From positions 1 through 33,253 of the forward strand of contig NZ_AEYE02000026.1 of the NCBI RefSeq assembly GCF_000298315.2: a stretch of 33,253 bases of DNA. The letters run 5' to 3'. This document shows, one piece after another, positions 1 through 8,877 of this stretch. Within the stretch, counting starts at the first letter, position 1. Each line of letters opens with the position of its first letter. This DNA comes from Rhizobium grahamii CCGE 502 (GTDB lineage: Bacteria; Pseudomonadota; Alphaproteobacteria; Rhizobiales; Rhizobiaceae). The notes beneath the pieces are model-generated. The model was not told the DNA's origin and made no database searches. It saw nothing but the letters and a program-made list of their open reading frames with translations. The translations under genes were made by a program, and so were the position numbers.

Positions 1-329
1 TGCTTTGACCTGTCATTCTAACGCCCAGGTTGGCCTGGCATGGCAGCAGTATCAACGCATGGCAGGCCAATCGTGATCGCCGACGAGATCGAATCCTATT
101 TCCGCGGCAGAAAACGAGCCGTGTATCGGCTTCGCTCGCATGGTCGCGCAAGGAATTCATGTATACGTGCGGCCTCGGAAGCTGGCATACGCAGTTCAAA
201 TCGGCCAGCCGCGACAACTTACCCACAGCCGCCTGATCCATGGCGGCGTAAAGGGTTCTCACGGGTTCCCACCGTCCGGCCGGGGCCCAAGTTAAGGCAC
301 AAGCATCGACGGTACTCAGCATCCTACAT
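1..329. other. No gene seen
   Basis: Both strands hold only short open frames without recognisable domains or convincing ribosome binding sites. The stretch lies downstream of the leftward Crp/Fnr gene, and I see no clear hairpin-plus-T-tract terminator in it. Confidence 0.5.
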
Positions 330-1037
330 TTATCGAGCGGCTCTATAGTGCCGCATCGAAGCCTTTTGAATATTATGGAGGCATTCGCAAGCCCTCTTTT
401 CCAAGCCTGCTCGATCCGCGATCGTAACGTCACCACGTGAGTATTCTAGCAGCCCGTCCGACTGGAGTTGAGAGCAGATGGCACTTACAGTCGCGCGGCG
501 TAGACCAAGTACTTCCGCTACGACTTGCTGTGTGAGATCGAAATTATCCCCTGAAACGCTGTCATGGGCGGTTAGCAGCCAGCGGATGACGCGCTGTTCC
601 GCCGAGTGCAGGCTATTGCAGGCTACGGTCTCCATGAGCTGCGCAATAAGCGACTTCGCATATCTCAGCATGGTTTCTCTGACACAATGGAACTCAGCCA
701 ATGCCTGATCCAAGTCCGCTTTCGATAGCCATGATGCATAACCAGGAACCTGTACAACGCACCTGCCAAAGGCTCCACTTCCCCCCATGATTAACCCGAA
801 GCCGAGAAACCCCTCGGGGCCTACCGAGGTCTTCTCTACGGTCTTGCTATTCGCCATGGTTCCCATCAGCGAGATAAGCCCCGCGTGCGGAAACACTGCG
901 TGCGTGAAAGGAGCGCCGTCTTCGTAAATGACTTCCCCTGCCATCATGGGCCGGGTAAGCGATCTCGCGGCCATGAAGTCTTGAGCCGCCGGTCTCAGCG
1001 CCAATAGTATTCGATTCCGAACGGGGTACCCTGTCAT
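330..1037 (-). CDS. Crp/Fnr-family transcriptional regulator
   Basis: This 235-residue protein has the two-part layout of Crp/Fnr regulators. An N-terminal cyclic-nucleotide-binding-like beta roll covers about residues 15-130 and includes the segment GPEGFLGFGL. A C-terminal winged helix-turn-helix covers about 150-215, with the recognition region LGLRRATVSAICSQL. I see no Fnr-type cysteine cluster, so oxygen sensing through an iron-sulfur centre is unlikely, and the effector is unknown. An in-frame ATG four codons upstream (1049) lacks a Shine-Dalgarno; the chosen start follows GGAAGGA closely. The DNA-binding half resembles that of the REC-Crp fusion at 25.5 kb, so the two are probably paralogues of the same rhizobial subgroup. 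It is transcribed away from the cyclic-di-GMP gene, with about 300 bp between them. Family assignment is firm; targets are unknown. Confidence 0.85.
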   Translation of the reverse strand: MTGYPVRNRILLALRPAAQDFMAARSLTRPMMAGEVIYEDGAPFTHAVFPHAGLISLMGTMANSKTVEKTSVGPEGFLGFGLIMGGSGAFGRCVVQVPGYASWLSKADLDQALAEFHCVRETMLRYAKSLIAQLMETVACNSLHSAEQRVIRWLLTAHDSVSGDNFDLTQQVVAEVLGLRRATVSAICSQLQSDGLLEYSRGDVTIADRAGLEKRACECLHNIQKASMRHYRAAR

Positions 1038-1337
1038 TTTTCCTTCCATACCAATTATCGCGCAAAAACGTACGGTGTGCGCGATCGGACATATGTGGAT
1101 ACGGCACCGAACACTAGCGTGAATAAGAACCCGTGCGTTGTCTAGCCAGTCTCTCCAAGAAAAAATCGTTGTTGCTCAATTCAGAACAAAACATACTTGA
1201 AATTAACCATTCAATATGTACGTTACCGTATATTTATAAGTACCATAACGGGCTCACGCGGATCCTTGCTGCCCAACTGAGGTTTCAGTTTCGTGTGAAC
1301 GGCGCTCAAAAAGAAGTCCAGCGACGAAGGGGAACAA
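1038..1337. promoter_or_regulatory. Divergent intergenic region
   Basis: About 300 bp separate the leftward Crp/Fnr gene from the rightward GGDEF-EAL gene, so promoters for both must lie here. It includes an AT-rich core around 1190-1245. I find no Fnr box and no EcfG promoter, and I cannot assign specific -35/-10 elements. Confidence 0.4.
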
Positions 1338-3545
1338 ATGCGGGGCTTATTCAACGCACAAGACTTACTAGGATCCGAAACGGAAAGTTTAGGGCCGGGC
1401 AAATGCGCGGGCCAGAATGATCTTCAGGACGTGCTGGCGGAACTTGCCTCTTTCAGAACGGCTCTCGATCCGCATACGATTGTCGGAATCACGAACAGAG
1501 CAGGAACGATCACTAATGTGAATGATCGGTTCTGCCAAATCAGCAAATACTCGCGGCTTGAACTGATAGGAGCTAAGCACAGCCTGTTGAACTCGGGACA
1601 GCATCTGCCCGCCTTCTTCCAAGAGATGTGGCGGGTGATCTCGGGCGGAGCCCGATGGCACGGAGAAATCTGCAACCGTGCGAAGGACGGTTCACTTTAC
1701 TGGGTCGACACGACCATTGCACCGAAGATGGATGGATCGGGTCGCATTTGCGGCTATGTCTCGATCCGCTACGACATTACCCAGCGTAAACAGGCAGAGA
1801 AGGCGCTAAATGATGAGAACCTGAGGCGCGAGCGCGCTGAAATGCTCCTTCGGGATATCATTGAAACGCTACCCAACGGTGTGGCCGCATATGACGAAAG
1901 CGACCGCCTCATTCTGTTCAACTCCAGCTTTAAGGAATGCTACCGGCGAGCCGGCGGTGCCATTGTGGAAGGACGGCGCTTCCAGGATATCATGGAAGAT
2001 GCTGTCGCATGCGGGGAGTTTGCTGATGTCTCATGCCGAGACGATGACTGGCAGAACTGGATCAACGCGAGGCTTCGCAATCACCGCAATCCAGGCAGGG
2101 CGTTTCTCCAGGCGATAAGCGAAGACCGATGGTTCAAAGTGCAGGAACGGCGGTCTGCCTCCGGATATATCGTCGGCGTACAAACGGACGTCACCGATCT
2201 GAAAAGAGCGGAGCGGCAGGTCAAAGTCCAGGCGGAAGCCGACCCGCTCACCGGGCTTCTGAACCGCCGCGCGCTCATCGAACGACTGACTGCCGTACTC
2301 TCTTCTCAAAAGGCCGAACGCCACAGCGCGCTTGTTCTGATCGACTTGGACGGCTTCAAGGCTATAAACGATATGCACGGCCATGGTGCTGGTGACGCGC
2401 TTCTGATCGAGGTCGGGAAACGCTTCAGAGATAATGTGAGGAAGTCGGATATTGTCGCTCGCTTGGGCGGCGACGAATACGCTGTGCTCCTCGTTGACGT
2501 CGGCAGCACGGCCAATGCGATCCGGATCGTCCGGAAGCTGCTCAGGTCCCTCGAAAGCCCTGTCCGCCTTGGCAGAAAATCTGTTCGGGTAAGCGGCAGC
2601 TTCGGCCTTGCGATCGTCCGCAAGAGCAAGTCCGGGACGCCTCTGAAAGTGTTCAAGCGAGCAGATATCGCGCTCTACAGAGCCAAACACAATGGTCGTT
2701 CGACCTATGCTGTTTATAACACCGATATGGAGCGGAGCATACGGCAACGGGAGGCGATGATCGAAGCGCTCCGCCGCGCAATCGCTCAAGGTGAAATACA
2801 AGTTGCCATGCAGCCCCAGACGCGATTCGTCGACCGAGGTCACGCGGGCTTCGAGGCTTTGGTCCGCTGGCAGAAGGACAATCAATGGGTGCCCGCGGCG
2901 GATATCGTTTCGCTTGCCGAGCAGTCGGACCTGATCTGCGCGCTCGGACACGCCGTTCTTTCTGGCACGCTCAATGCAATGAGCGCAATGAAGCGGAAGG
3001 ACTTTGCCCCTGGCAAGGTGGCAGTCAACGTAGCCGCTGCGCAACTACGCAATCCGAACTTCGCAAAAGAACTGCTTGATGCGGTCTCGGCTCACGGACA
3101 CCGGGCGTCCGAGATCATCATTGAGGTCACCGAGGGCGTTATTCTCGACCGCACAAGCGAAGCGATCGGGGTGACGCTGAATCGGCTGTTTGAGGCAGGC
3201 GTTAAAATTGCGCTCGATGACTTCGGTACCGGCTACGCGTCCCTGACCCACCTACAGCGCTATCCGGTGTCCTACATTAAAATAGACCGCTCCTTTGTGA
3301 AGGACGTTGGCCACAACCGCGGGTGCAACGCAATTGTAAGGGCCGTTACGTCGCTGGCTCACAGCCTCGGCATGGAAGTGGTCGCAGAAGGAGTCGAGAC
3401 GCCATCGCAATACCAGTCGCTTCTTGAGATGGGCTGTGACTATGCCCAGGGCTACCTTGTGGCCAAGCCCATACTCACCGAGGAAATCGACGCCTACCTC
3501 CTGAATTGCAAGGCAGATCGACCGGTTTTGACATTCGTCGCTTGA
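1338..3545 (+). CDS. PAS-PAS-GGDEF-EAL cyclic-di-GMP synthase/phosphodiesterase
   Basis: This 735-residue cytoplasmic protein makes and/or degrades the second messenger cyclic di-GMP. Two PAS sensor domains lie at about 44-150 and 171-287. The GGDEF domain (about 300-460) carries GGDEY at 377-381, a tolerated variant of the active site, and an intact inhibitory I-site RKSD at 368-371, five residues upstream. The EAL domain (about 475-725) carries EAL at 506-508, DDFGTGYASL, KIDRSFV and EGVET, all the metal and catalytic landmarks expected of an active phosphodiesterase. There are no membrane segments, so the signal is intracellular. The start ATG follows AAGGGGA. The gene is 36 bp upstream of the chemoreceptor on the same strand and may be co-transcribed with it, linking cyclic-di-GMP turnover to a haem-based motility signal. 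Both catalytic domains look competent; which activity dominates cannot be read from sequence. Confidence 0.93.
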   Translation: MRGLFNAQDLLGSETESLGPGKCAGQNDLQDVLAELASFRTALDPHTIVGITNRAGTITNVNDRFCQISKYSRLELIGAKHSLLNSGQHLPAFFQEMWRVISGGARWHGEICNRAKDGSLYWVDTTIAPKMDGSGRICGYVSIRYDITQRKQAEKALNDENLRRERAEMLLRDIIETLPNGVAAYDESDRLILFNSSFKECYRRAGGAIVEGRRFQDIMEDAVACGEFADVSCRDDDWQNWINARLRNHRNPGRAFLQAISEDRWFKVQERRSASGYIVGVQTDVTDLKRAERQVKVQAEADPLTGLLNRRALIERLTAVLSSQKAERHSALVLIDLDGFKAINDMHGHGAGDALLIEVGKRFRDNVRKSDIVARLGGDEYAVLLVDVGSTANAIRIVRKLLRSLESPVRLGRKSVRVSGSFGLAIVRKSKSGTPLKVFKRADIALYRAKHNGRSTYAVYNTDMERSIRQREAMIEALRRAIAQGEIQVAMQPQTRFVDRGHAGFEALVRWQKDNQWVPAADIVSLAEQSDLICALGHAVLSGTLNAMSAMKRKDFAPGKVAVNVAAAQLRNPNFAKELLDAVSAHGHRASEIIIEVTEGVILDRTSEAIGVTLNRLFEAGVKIALDDFGTGYASLTHLQRYPVSYIKIDRSFVKDVGHNRGCNAIVRAVTSLAHSLGMEVVAEGVETPSQYQSLLEMGCDYAQGYLVAKPILTEEIDAYLLNCKADRPVLTFVA

Positions 3546-3581
3546 TCGTTCCCCAATTAACTACCCAGAGGAGAATTATTC

Positions 3582-5171
3582 ATGTCGCATCCCCCGTATC
3601 AGGATTTGAACGACGTCCCTGGCGCAGCGGACCCCAAAAGGCAGAACGTCGCACGTCGCCTCGAATTCATGCAGTTGGATGGTAGCGGCCGCGCCAGCAT
3701 CCGTATGCTGAAGGCGCTTGTCGAGCGGGAGTTGCCAAACGGTCTGGACAAGTTTTACGCGCAGCTCCGCCAGAGCCCCGAAGTGAAGTGGTTCTTTTCG
3801 ACGGAAGAAAACATTGCCCGCGCCAAGGGCGCACAGCAGAGCCACTGGGTCAGCATTTCCGATGGCAACTTCAATGAAGACTATGTCAACAAGGTCCGAG
3901 CGATTGGATCGGTTCACGCCCGGATCGGCCTTGAACCACAGTGGTATATCGGTGGATATGCTATCATTCTGGACCATCTAATCAAAAGCGCGGTTGATGA
4001 AGTGTTCCCCAAGGGTGGTCTGTTTTCCAAGAAGCCAATGAAGCCGGCCGAATTCGGAAAATCACTAGCAAGCTTGGTCAAAGCGGTTTTGCTGGATATG
4101 GATCTGGCAATCTCGGTCTATATCGACGAAGCGGAAGTCGCAAAGCAGAAGGCACAGGCCGAAACGATCGCAACCGAGCAGAAGCTTGTCTCTGACTGTT
4201 TTGGCAGGGCTATGGCGGCCATCGCCGCCAAGGATGTCAGCTATCGGATTACCGACGAACTGCCGGAAGCCTATCATCGACTGAAGAACGACTTCAACAA
4301 TGCGTTGGAACAAGTATCCGCAACGATTGCTGACATTGATGCAGCGGCAGCGCAGATTCATTCCGGGGCGGAGGAAATACGTTCGGCCGCCGATGATCTG
4401 TCCAAGCGAACTGAACAGCAGGCTGCATCGATCGAACAGACCGCGGCGGCTCTTGAACAAATCACAACGACAGTAAAGGACTCGAGCCGGCGCGCTGAAG
4501 AAGCGGGTCACCTCGTTGCCAAGGCAAAGACCGGCGCAGAGAATTCAGGTGAAGTCGTCAAGCAAGCGGTGACGGCCATGGGCGCGATTGAAACGTCCTC
4601 CAAGGAGGTCTCGAATATCATCGGCGTCATTGACGACATCGCTTTTCAGACCAACCTGCTTGCTCTCAACGCTGGCGTGGAGGCGGCTCGTGCTGGTGAA
4701 GCCGGCAAGGGCTTTGCAGTCGTTGCCCAGGAAGTGCGCGAGCTTGCGCAGCGCTCCGCAAGTGCAGCGAAGGAAATCAAGACCCTGATCACGTCATCTG
4801 GGGAGCAAGTGAAGACGGGCGTAACACTTGTTGGCAATACCGGCGCTGCACTCGTCGCTATTGTTGGTGAGGTCAAGGAAATCAATCAGCACATTCTCTC
4901 GATTGTCGAGTCCGCTCGCGAGCAGTCGACGGCGCTTCAGGAAATAAATACTGCCGTTAATACCATGGACCAGGGAACTCAACGGAATGCGGCCATGGTG
5001 GAGGAGACGACAGCGGCGAGCCATGCCCTCGTAATCGAAGTGGAGCGGATCTCGAAAATGCTGGGCGAATTCAACATCGGCGGGAACAGTCGGCAGCGGA
5101 GCTCGGGGCCCCAGCCTGAACCTGCAACAACATTGGCAGCGAACACCCAGAACATGGCAGTTCGCCGGTGA
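3582..5171 (+). CDS. Globin-coupled soluble methyl-accepting chemotaxis protein
   Basis: This 529-residue chemoreceptor has no transmembrane helices. Residues about 20-175 form a globin-coupled-sensor domain, with a proximal haem histidine at His112 in [13 protein letters not shown], the signature of HemAT-type sensors. A HAMP-like linker follows at about 200-260, then the methyl-accepting signalling domain at about 265-500 with the conserved hairpin tip [20 protein letters not shown]. The family binds oxygen through haem and signals to CheA/CheW to steer aerotaxis. Four-helix heptads flank the tip, and no CheR-tethering pentapeptide is seen at the C-terminus, so methylation would rely on other receptors. 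The ATG has a good ribosome binding site (GAGGAG). It lies 36 bp behind the cyclic-di-GMP gene and is a plausible operon partner. No chemotaxis operon is present in the window. Confidence 0.93.
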   Translation: MSHPPYQDLNDVPGAADPKRQNVARRLEFMQLDGSGRASIRMLKALVERELPNGLDKFYAQLRQSPEVKWFFSTEENIARAKGAQQSHWVSISDGNFNEDYVNKVRAIGSVHARIGLEPQWYIGGYAIILDHLIKSAVDEVFPKGGLFSKKPMKPAEFGKSLASLVKAVLLDMDLAISVYIDEAEVAKQKAQAETIATEQKLVSDCFGRAMAAIAAKDVSYRITDELPEAYHRLKNDFNNALEQVSATIADIDAAAAQIHSGAEEIRSAADDLSKRTEQQAASIEQTAAALEQITTTVKDSSRRAEEAGHLVAKAKTGAENSGEVVKQAVTAMGAIETSSKEVSNIIGVIDDIAFQTNLLALNAGVEAARAGEAGKGFAVVAQEVRELAQRSASAAKEIKTLITSSGEQVKTGVTLVGNTGAALVAIVGEVKEINQHILSIVESAREQSTALQEINTAVNTMDQGTQRNAAMVEETTAASHALVIEVERISKMLGEFNIGGNSRQRSSGPQPEPATTLAANTQNMAVRR

Positions 5172-5432
5172 TCCCGCCGACAGCGCCGCCCGCCACGGCA
5201 CCAGCATGCCGGCCTTTGGTCTGACTTATGTTCGAGCCTGCAACCGATTTCTCTCTGGTGGCAGGAAGGCTCCTTGCTCACCGATCGCAAATGATTGTCC
5301 ATGAGATTGAGGAGCCGGTGGTGCATTGAGGTTCAATGGGAGGCTCTTGCGTGGGCTGTCATCCGATTGATCTCCACTATGTGTAAATTTCTGGCCACAA
5401 ACAACCCTTATGAGCAATCAAATGAACAGAAC
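5172..5432. other. Intergenic stretch, no gene
   Basis: The DNA between the chemoreceptor stop and the hipBA promoter carries no credible coding frame and no clear terminator. Its right end holds the first of two similar operator-like sequences listed separately. Confidence 0.5.
5384..5400 (+). repeat. Candidate HipB operator, copy 1
   Basis: The 17-mer TAAATTTCTGGCCACAA recurs 81 bp downstream as TAAAATTCTGGACACGA, with 14 of 17 positions matching. Both copies sit just upstream of the hipB start. HipB antitoxins classically repress their own operon by binding several upstream operators, so I infer these are HipB sites. Confidence 0.45.
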
Positions 5433-5461
5433 TTGACTATCCACCACCTCCGTAACACAAT
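5433..5461 (+). promoter_or_regulatory. Candidate hipBA promoter
   Basis: TTGACT at 5433-5438 and CACAAT at 5456-5461 are separated by 17 bp, a good housekeeping-type spacing. The second operator-like copy begins three bases after the -10, where a bound repressor would block polymerase. Inference from sequence only. Confidence 0.45.
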
Positions 5462-5464
5462 GCA

Positions 5465-5481
5465 TAAAATTCTGGACACGA
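5465..5481 (+). repeat. Candidate HipB operator, copy 2
   Basis: TAAAATTCTGGACACGA matches the copy at 5384. Shared core: TTCTGG, one variable base, CAC. It overlaps the predicted transcription start of hipBA, as expected for an autorepression site. Confidence 0.45.
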
Positions 5482-5523
5482 GAACGCCTCACGTCCACTC
5501 AATTGAACTAAGCAGGTATAACC

Positions 5524-5856
5524 GTGCCCCGCCAAAGAAGCTACTCCAGAGTCACGCATCAGGCGCTCGCGATGCTCGGTAAGCTGATCCGCATCGGCCG
5601 TGCCGATCGCGGCCTGACCGCGCAGGAGCTGGCGGACCGCGCCGGCATCAGCCGCACCACCTTGTCCAGCATTGAAAAAGGCGCGCCGGGCCCTGAGATC
5701 GGCACCGTGTTTGAGGTTGCCTCACTCGTCGGCTTGCGCCTGTTCGACTATGACGAGCGCACGGCCCAGATGCACAATGCCCGCCTCGACGAAAAACTGA
5801 CCCTTCTGCCCAAGAGCGTCCGCCACGCCGTGAAGGAGGTCGATGATGACTTCTAA
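5524..5856 (+). CDS. hipB: HipB-like antitoxin, XRE-family HTH
   Basis: This 110-residue DNA-binding protein carries a Cro/CI-type helix-turn-helix at about residues 16-70 (GLTAQELADRAGISRTTLSSIE). By position and fold it is the antitoxin of the HipA kinase that follows; the family neutralises HipA by complex formation and represses the shared promoter. The start is GTG, with no earlier in-frame ATG. The stop codon overlaps the hipA start by 14 nt, giving translational coupling. It is longer than the second HipB in this window (74 residues) and shares little beyond the fold, so the two pairs are different lineages rather than a recent duplication. The symbol is by family analogy. Confidence 0.82.
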   Translation: MPRQRSYSRVTHQALAMLGKLIRIGRADRGLTAQELADRAGISRTTLSSIEKGAPGPEIGTVFEVASLVGLRLFDYDERTAQMHNARLDEKLTLLPKSVRHAVKEVDDDF

Positions 5857-7168
5857 GGCTGACGCTACCGAAGCCTTTGTCTGGATGTGGCTGCCGGGGG
5901 CGACGGAACCGGTGGTCGCCGGCCGCCTTGATCAGGACGGCGAGCGCCTGCTCTTTACCTACGGCGCCAGCTATCGCCGCCGAAAGAGCGCCATTCCCAT
6001 CTACGAGCCGGAGCTCCCCCTCCAGGAAGGCGTCATTGCGCCTATCAACGGCCTGACCATGGCAAGCTGCATTCGCGACGGTTCGCCCGACGCCTGGGGC
6101 CGCCGTGTCATCATCAACAGGCTGACGGGCAAAAAGCCCGATGCTGCCGGGGCGCCAGAGATCAGCGAGCTGACCTTCCTGCTCCAATCAGGCTCCGACC
6201 GGATTGGTGCCCTCGATTTCCAGCCATCGGCCACGGAATACGTCCCCCGTCTTGCCGCACAGGCATCGCTCGACGAGCTCATGGAGGCGACTGCCCTCAT
6301 AGAAAAAGGCGTCCCCCTGACCCCGGCACTCGACCAGGCCCTCTATCACGGCACATCGATCGGCGGCGCACGTCCCAAGGCTCTCATCGATAACGGCGCA
6401 AAGAAGTTCATCGCCAAATTCTCGGCGACAAACGACACCTACAGCGTCGTGAAGGCCGAATTTATCGCGATGAAGCTGGCGGCTGCCTGCGGGCTCAACG
6501 CCGCGCCTGTGTCGATGACCCGTGCCGCTCATAAGGATGTGCTGCTCATCGAGCGCTTCGACCGTACGCTCACGAAGGAGGGATGGACACGCCGCGCGAT
6601 GGTCTCAGCCCTGACCATGCTCGGTCTTGATGAAATGATGGCCCGCTACGCCTCCTACGAAGACGTCGCCGAACTCATCCGCCACCGCTTCACTGACCCG
6701 AAGGACACGCTGAAGGAGCTCTACGGCCGGATCTGCTTCAACGTGCTGTGCGGCAATACCGACGACCATGCCCGCAACCATGCCGCCTTCTGGGACGGCA
6801 CGATGCTCACGCTCACCCCTGCCTATGACATTTGTCCACAAGCCCGCACCGGCAACGAAGCTACGCAGGCGATGCTCATCAAGGGCGATCGCCGTGCCAG
6901 CACGCTTGCCACTGTGCTCGCAGCCGCGCCAGATTATCACCTGAAGGAGGCAGAAGCCGCTGCGACGATCGAACACCAAATCAAGACCATTGCCGAACAC
7001 TGGCAAGCGGTCTGCGAGGAAGCAGATTTAAGCCCCGTCGACCGCAAGCTGTTCGCCGGGCGTCAGTTTCTCAACAGCTACGCCCTCGAAGGCCTTGATA
7101 GCCAAAAGGCACTGCAGGATAGGTTCCGCGCCGCACACGACACGCTGCTCGCCAGCGACGGCGCTTGA
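5843..7168 (+). CDS. hipA: HipA-family Ser/Thr kinase toxin (module 1)
   Basis: This 441-residue HipA-like protein is close to the usual 440 residues. HipA kinases phosphorylate translation factors such as aminoacyl-tRNA synthetases, stalling growth and promoting persistence. The N-terminal HipA_N region spans about 10-130. Kinase landmarks are GTSIGGARPK at 170-179 (gly-rich loop with a candidate autophosphorylated Ser172), K192 in FIAKF, GNTDDHARN with catalytic D307, and the metal-binding D329 in LTPAYDI. All are intact, so the toxin should be active. The substrate cannot be read from sequence. It overlaps hipB by 14 nt. Its 3' end overlaps an antisense remnant on the other strand, which may mark the boundary of the inserted module. 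Confidence 0.88.
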   Translation: MMTSKADATEAFVWMWLPGATEPVVAGRLDQDGERLLFTYGASYRRRKSAIPIYEPELPLQEGVIAPINGLTMASCIRDGSPDAWGRRVIINRLTGKKPDAAGAPEISELTFLLQSGSDRIGALDFQPSATEYVPRLAAQASLDELMEATALIEKGVPLTPALDQALYHGTSIGGARPKALIDNGAKKFIAKFSATNDTYSVVKAEFIAMKLAAACGLNAAPVSMTRAAHKDVLLIERFDRTLTKEGWTRRAMVSALTMLGLDEMMARYASYEDVAELIRHRFTDPKDTLKELYGRICFNVLCGNTDDHARNHAAFWDGTMLTLTPAYDICPQARTGNEATQAMLIKGDRRASTLATVLAAAPDYHLKEAEAAATIEHQIKTIAEHWQAVCEEADLSPVDRKLFAGRQFLNSYALEGLDSQKALQDRFRAAHDTLLASDGA

Positions 7169-7404
7169 CGATGCCAGCGCCAAGGCAGCTCAAAAGACGC
7201 GCCTGGCCGGGAGCATTTCTCCGGATCAGCGTCAGCATTTTTGGCCATCGCGACATTCAAGGACTTGAGCAGCGACTTGGCGGCGGCATGAACGTCGGTA
7301 GACGTCGCCAGCCCCTGAAAGGCTGCTAACAGCACGACCAGGTAGTCGCCCCTTTTGTCTTTTATTTCCTCGACGAAGGGATCGAACGGCGGCTTCAGCA
7401 GCAT
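7150..7404 (-). pseudogene. Possible truncated orphan gene opposite the hipA 3' end
   Basis: The minus strand has an open frame that begins MLLKPPFDPFVEEIKDKRG. It looks protein-like for about 75 residues (amphipathic helices, then RPGASFELPWRWHRQ), after which it runs antisense into the hipA C-terminus with low-complexity sequence. I do not recognise a family. The change in character near 7170 suggests that an older gene was cut by arrival of the HipBA module. Weak evidence; it could be a chance frame. Confidence 0.3.
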
Positions 7405-7506
7405 GCGCCGGGCCGTAAGGTCTGCCTCCGCGCACTTGAATTCGAGTCCTCAGTTGCCTGTCGTTCTGTTCTGCATAGTGTTCCGTTACTTGGGGGTATA
7501 TGGCGT

Positions 7507-8272
7507 CTAGGCAAACAGCTTACCCGCGCCCTGATCTGAAGCGTTAGCCTCCAGCAGAGCCCATTGCGCGGGCTGGATAAAGGCGCGCGGCGGCAGGATA
7601 ATCCATCCGTCATCATCGCCGACGGCAACGAAGTCACCGGCTCCTACGCCGAGTGCTGACAGGGCGCAGACGAGCGCGGCCATGTCATCGTGATTGGTGA
7701 CTGCCGCCAGATCGCCGGTCAATGTTCGCCTCGGGAGAAGATAATCGATCAGCACCCGCAGCCGGCCGTTCTCGGCAAGGTGGCGGAAGAACGTGTCCGA
7801 CCGGTCTCCGCGCCGGGCAGCAAGCTCTCCGGGGTTCTCGATCATGGTGCCAAGAAACGCTCCTGGAAACGCATCGACGAGGGCTTTGCTGTCCAGCGGT
7901 ACGCCGTGACGCGCTTCCTTGAGGTCAGCAAGCGCAAGAACGTGCGCGGCGCATGGGTTCGCATGCTCCTTCAGCAATCTGCCGACCGGCGCTCTCGACT
8001 GCCCGCGTTCCCTATTAGGCGGCCCAGGCGTCTGGTGAGCATGCGCTCCGCCGTGCGGTATCGCCCGATAATGTCAAAGCCTCGCCGCAAGGGACCGTCG
8101 CCGCCACCGCGACGGGGCGACCCGCGTCGACCTTCGCGATTGTGCTTTCGCGCTCGGGCTCGATCGCCCGGAATCGCTTGATCTCCCAGGCGACGGTCGA
8201 GGCCGTCCAGTTCAGGCGGCAAATGGCGCTCGATCGCCGTACCGGCGAGCAGCCTACATCGATGCCGATGAC
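7507..8272 (-). pseudogene. Frameshifted DUF429-like (RNase H-fold) protein
   Basis: Three consecutive minus-strand frames join into one coherent protein of about 250 residues. The first, from about 8272, starts VIGIDVGCSPVRRSSAICRL, a typical RNase H/actin-like first strand. It shifts near 8110 into a frame reading DGPLRRGFDIIGRYRTAERM, and shifts again near 7990 into the longest piece, which ends at 7507 and contains NHDDMAALVCALSALGVG. The spacing and motifs fit DUF429-type predicted nucleases of the RNase H fold. No single start codon opens the whole frame. Two indels make it non-functional unless the sequence is in error. It follows the DUF3800-like remnant on the same strand, so the two were probably one operon. 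Family call is from memory of motifs; moderate confidence. Confidence 0.6.
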
Positions 8273-8287
8273 AGAACCTTGTCCAAC

Positions 8288-8850
8288 GCTATTCCCCCGC
8301 GGCTTGTCTGGCCGGCAGTTCCGCCACCTCCTTGAGGCGCCGTTCTTCGAGCGCGGCGAAGTGCATTTGCATCTCTTGGGGCAGCGGCTTGTGAGGCTCT
8401 GGCAAATCCATCAGATGGCGCACCGCCTATCGGGCCCTCTGAGCGATACCTCGTCAGTGACCCCGCGTTTTGCCTGCGTCCAGAACAGCTGTTCCAATTC
8501 CGGGACAAAGGCTTGCGCTCCTCAAGGCGCTTGGCGATCCACAGGGTCACGAGCTCCAGGCCCGCGCTGGCGTCGCCGGGCGTGAATGTCGGCGGGACCT
8601 CCGGCGTGAAGGCGATTGACGCCAAGGCTGTGGCGCAATTCCTTCAGCAGCGGTTCCGCCACCACGTCGGGTTGGCCTTGGCCGTCACCAGGCCATAGTA
8701 GAGGATGGGCTGGTTCGCATCGAACAGCTCAGGGCCGTTGTTCCCGCTCTCGTCGACATAGCAATACAAAGAACTTCCGCCCGCTGTACTTTCAGCTTTA
8801 TAGCTTGCAATCTGTTTAGTCTGGGGCCTCTGTCGCCGCCGCGAGTTCAA
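8288..8850 (-). pseudogene. Decayed DUF3800-like protein
   Basis: The minus strand begins at 8850 with a frame containing YCYVDESGNNGPELFD, the Asp/Glu signature of DUF3800 proteins (RNase H-like fold, often near mobile or defence genes). It stops at 8644, but the neighbouring frame continues with PDVVAEPLLKELRHSLGVNR. Later segments resume in other frames: LELVTLWIAKRLEERKPL, then VPELEQLFWTQAKRGVTDEV, then MDLPEPHKPLPQEMQMHF, ending at a TAG near 8288. The total is shorter than a full DUF3800 protein, so there is an internal deletion as well as at least three frameshifts. Clearly broken. It precedes the DUF429-like remnant on the same strand. Confidence 0.6.
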
Positions 8851-8877
8851 TGACAGGATCGCGGCGCAGAGCGTCCC

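Noticed and set aside
2031-3044. 337-codon open frame on the minus strand
   Set aside because: It lies wholly antisense to the GGDEF-EAL gene, whose domain motifs are complete; the antisense protein has no recognisable domain.
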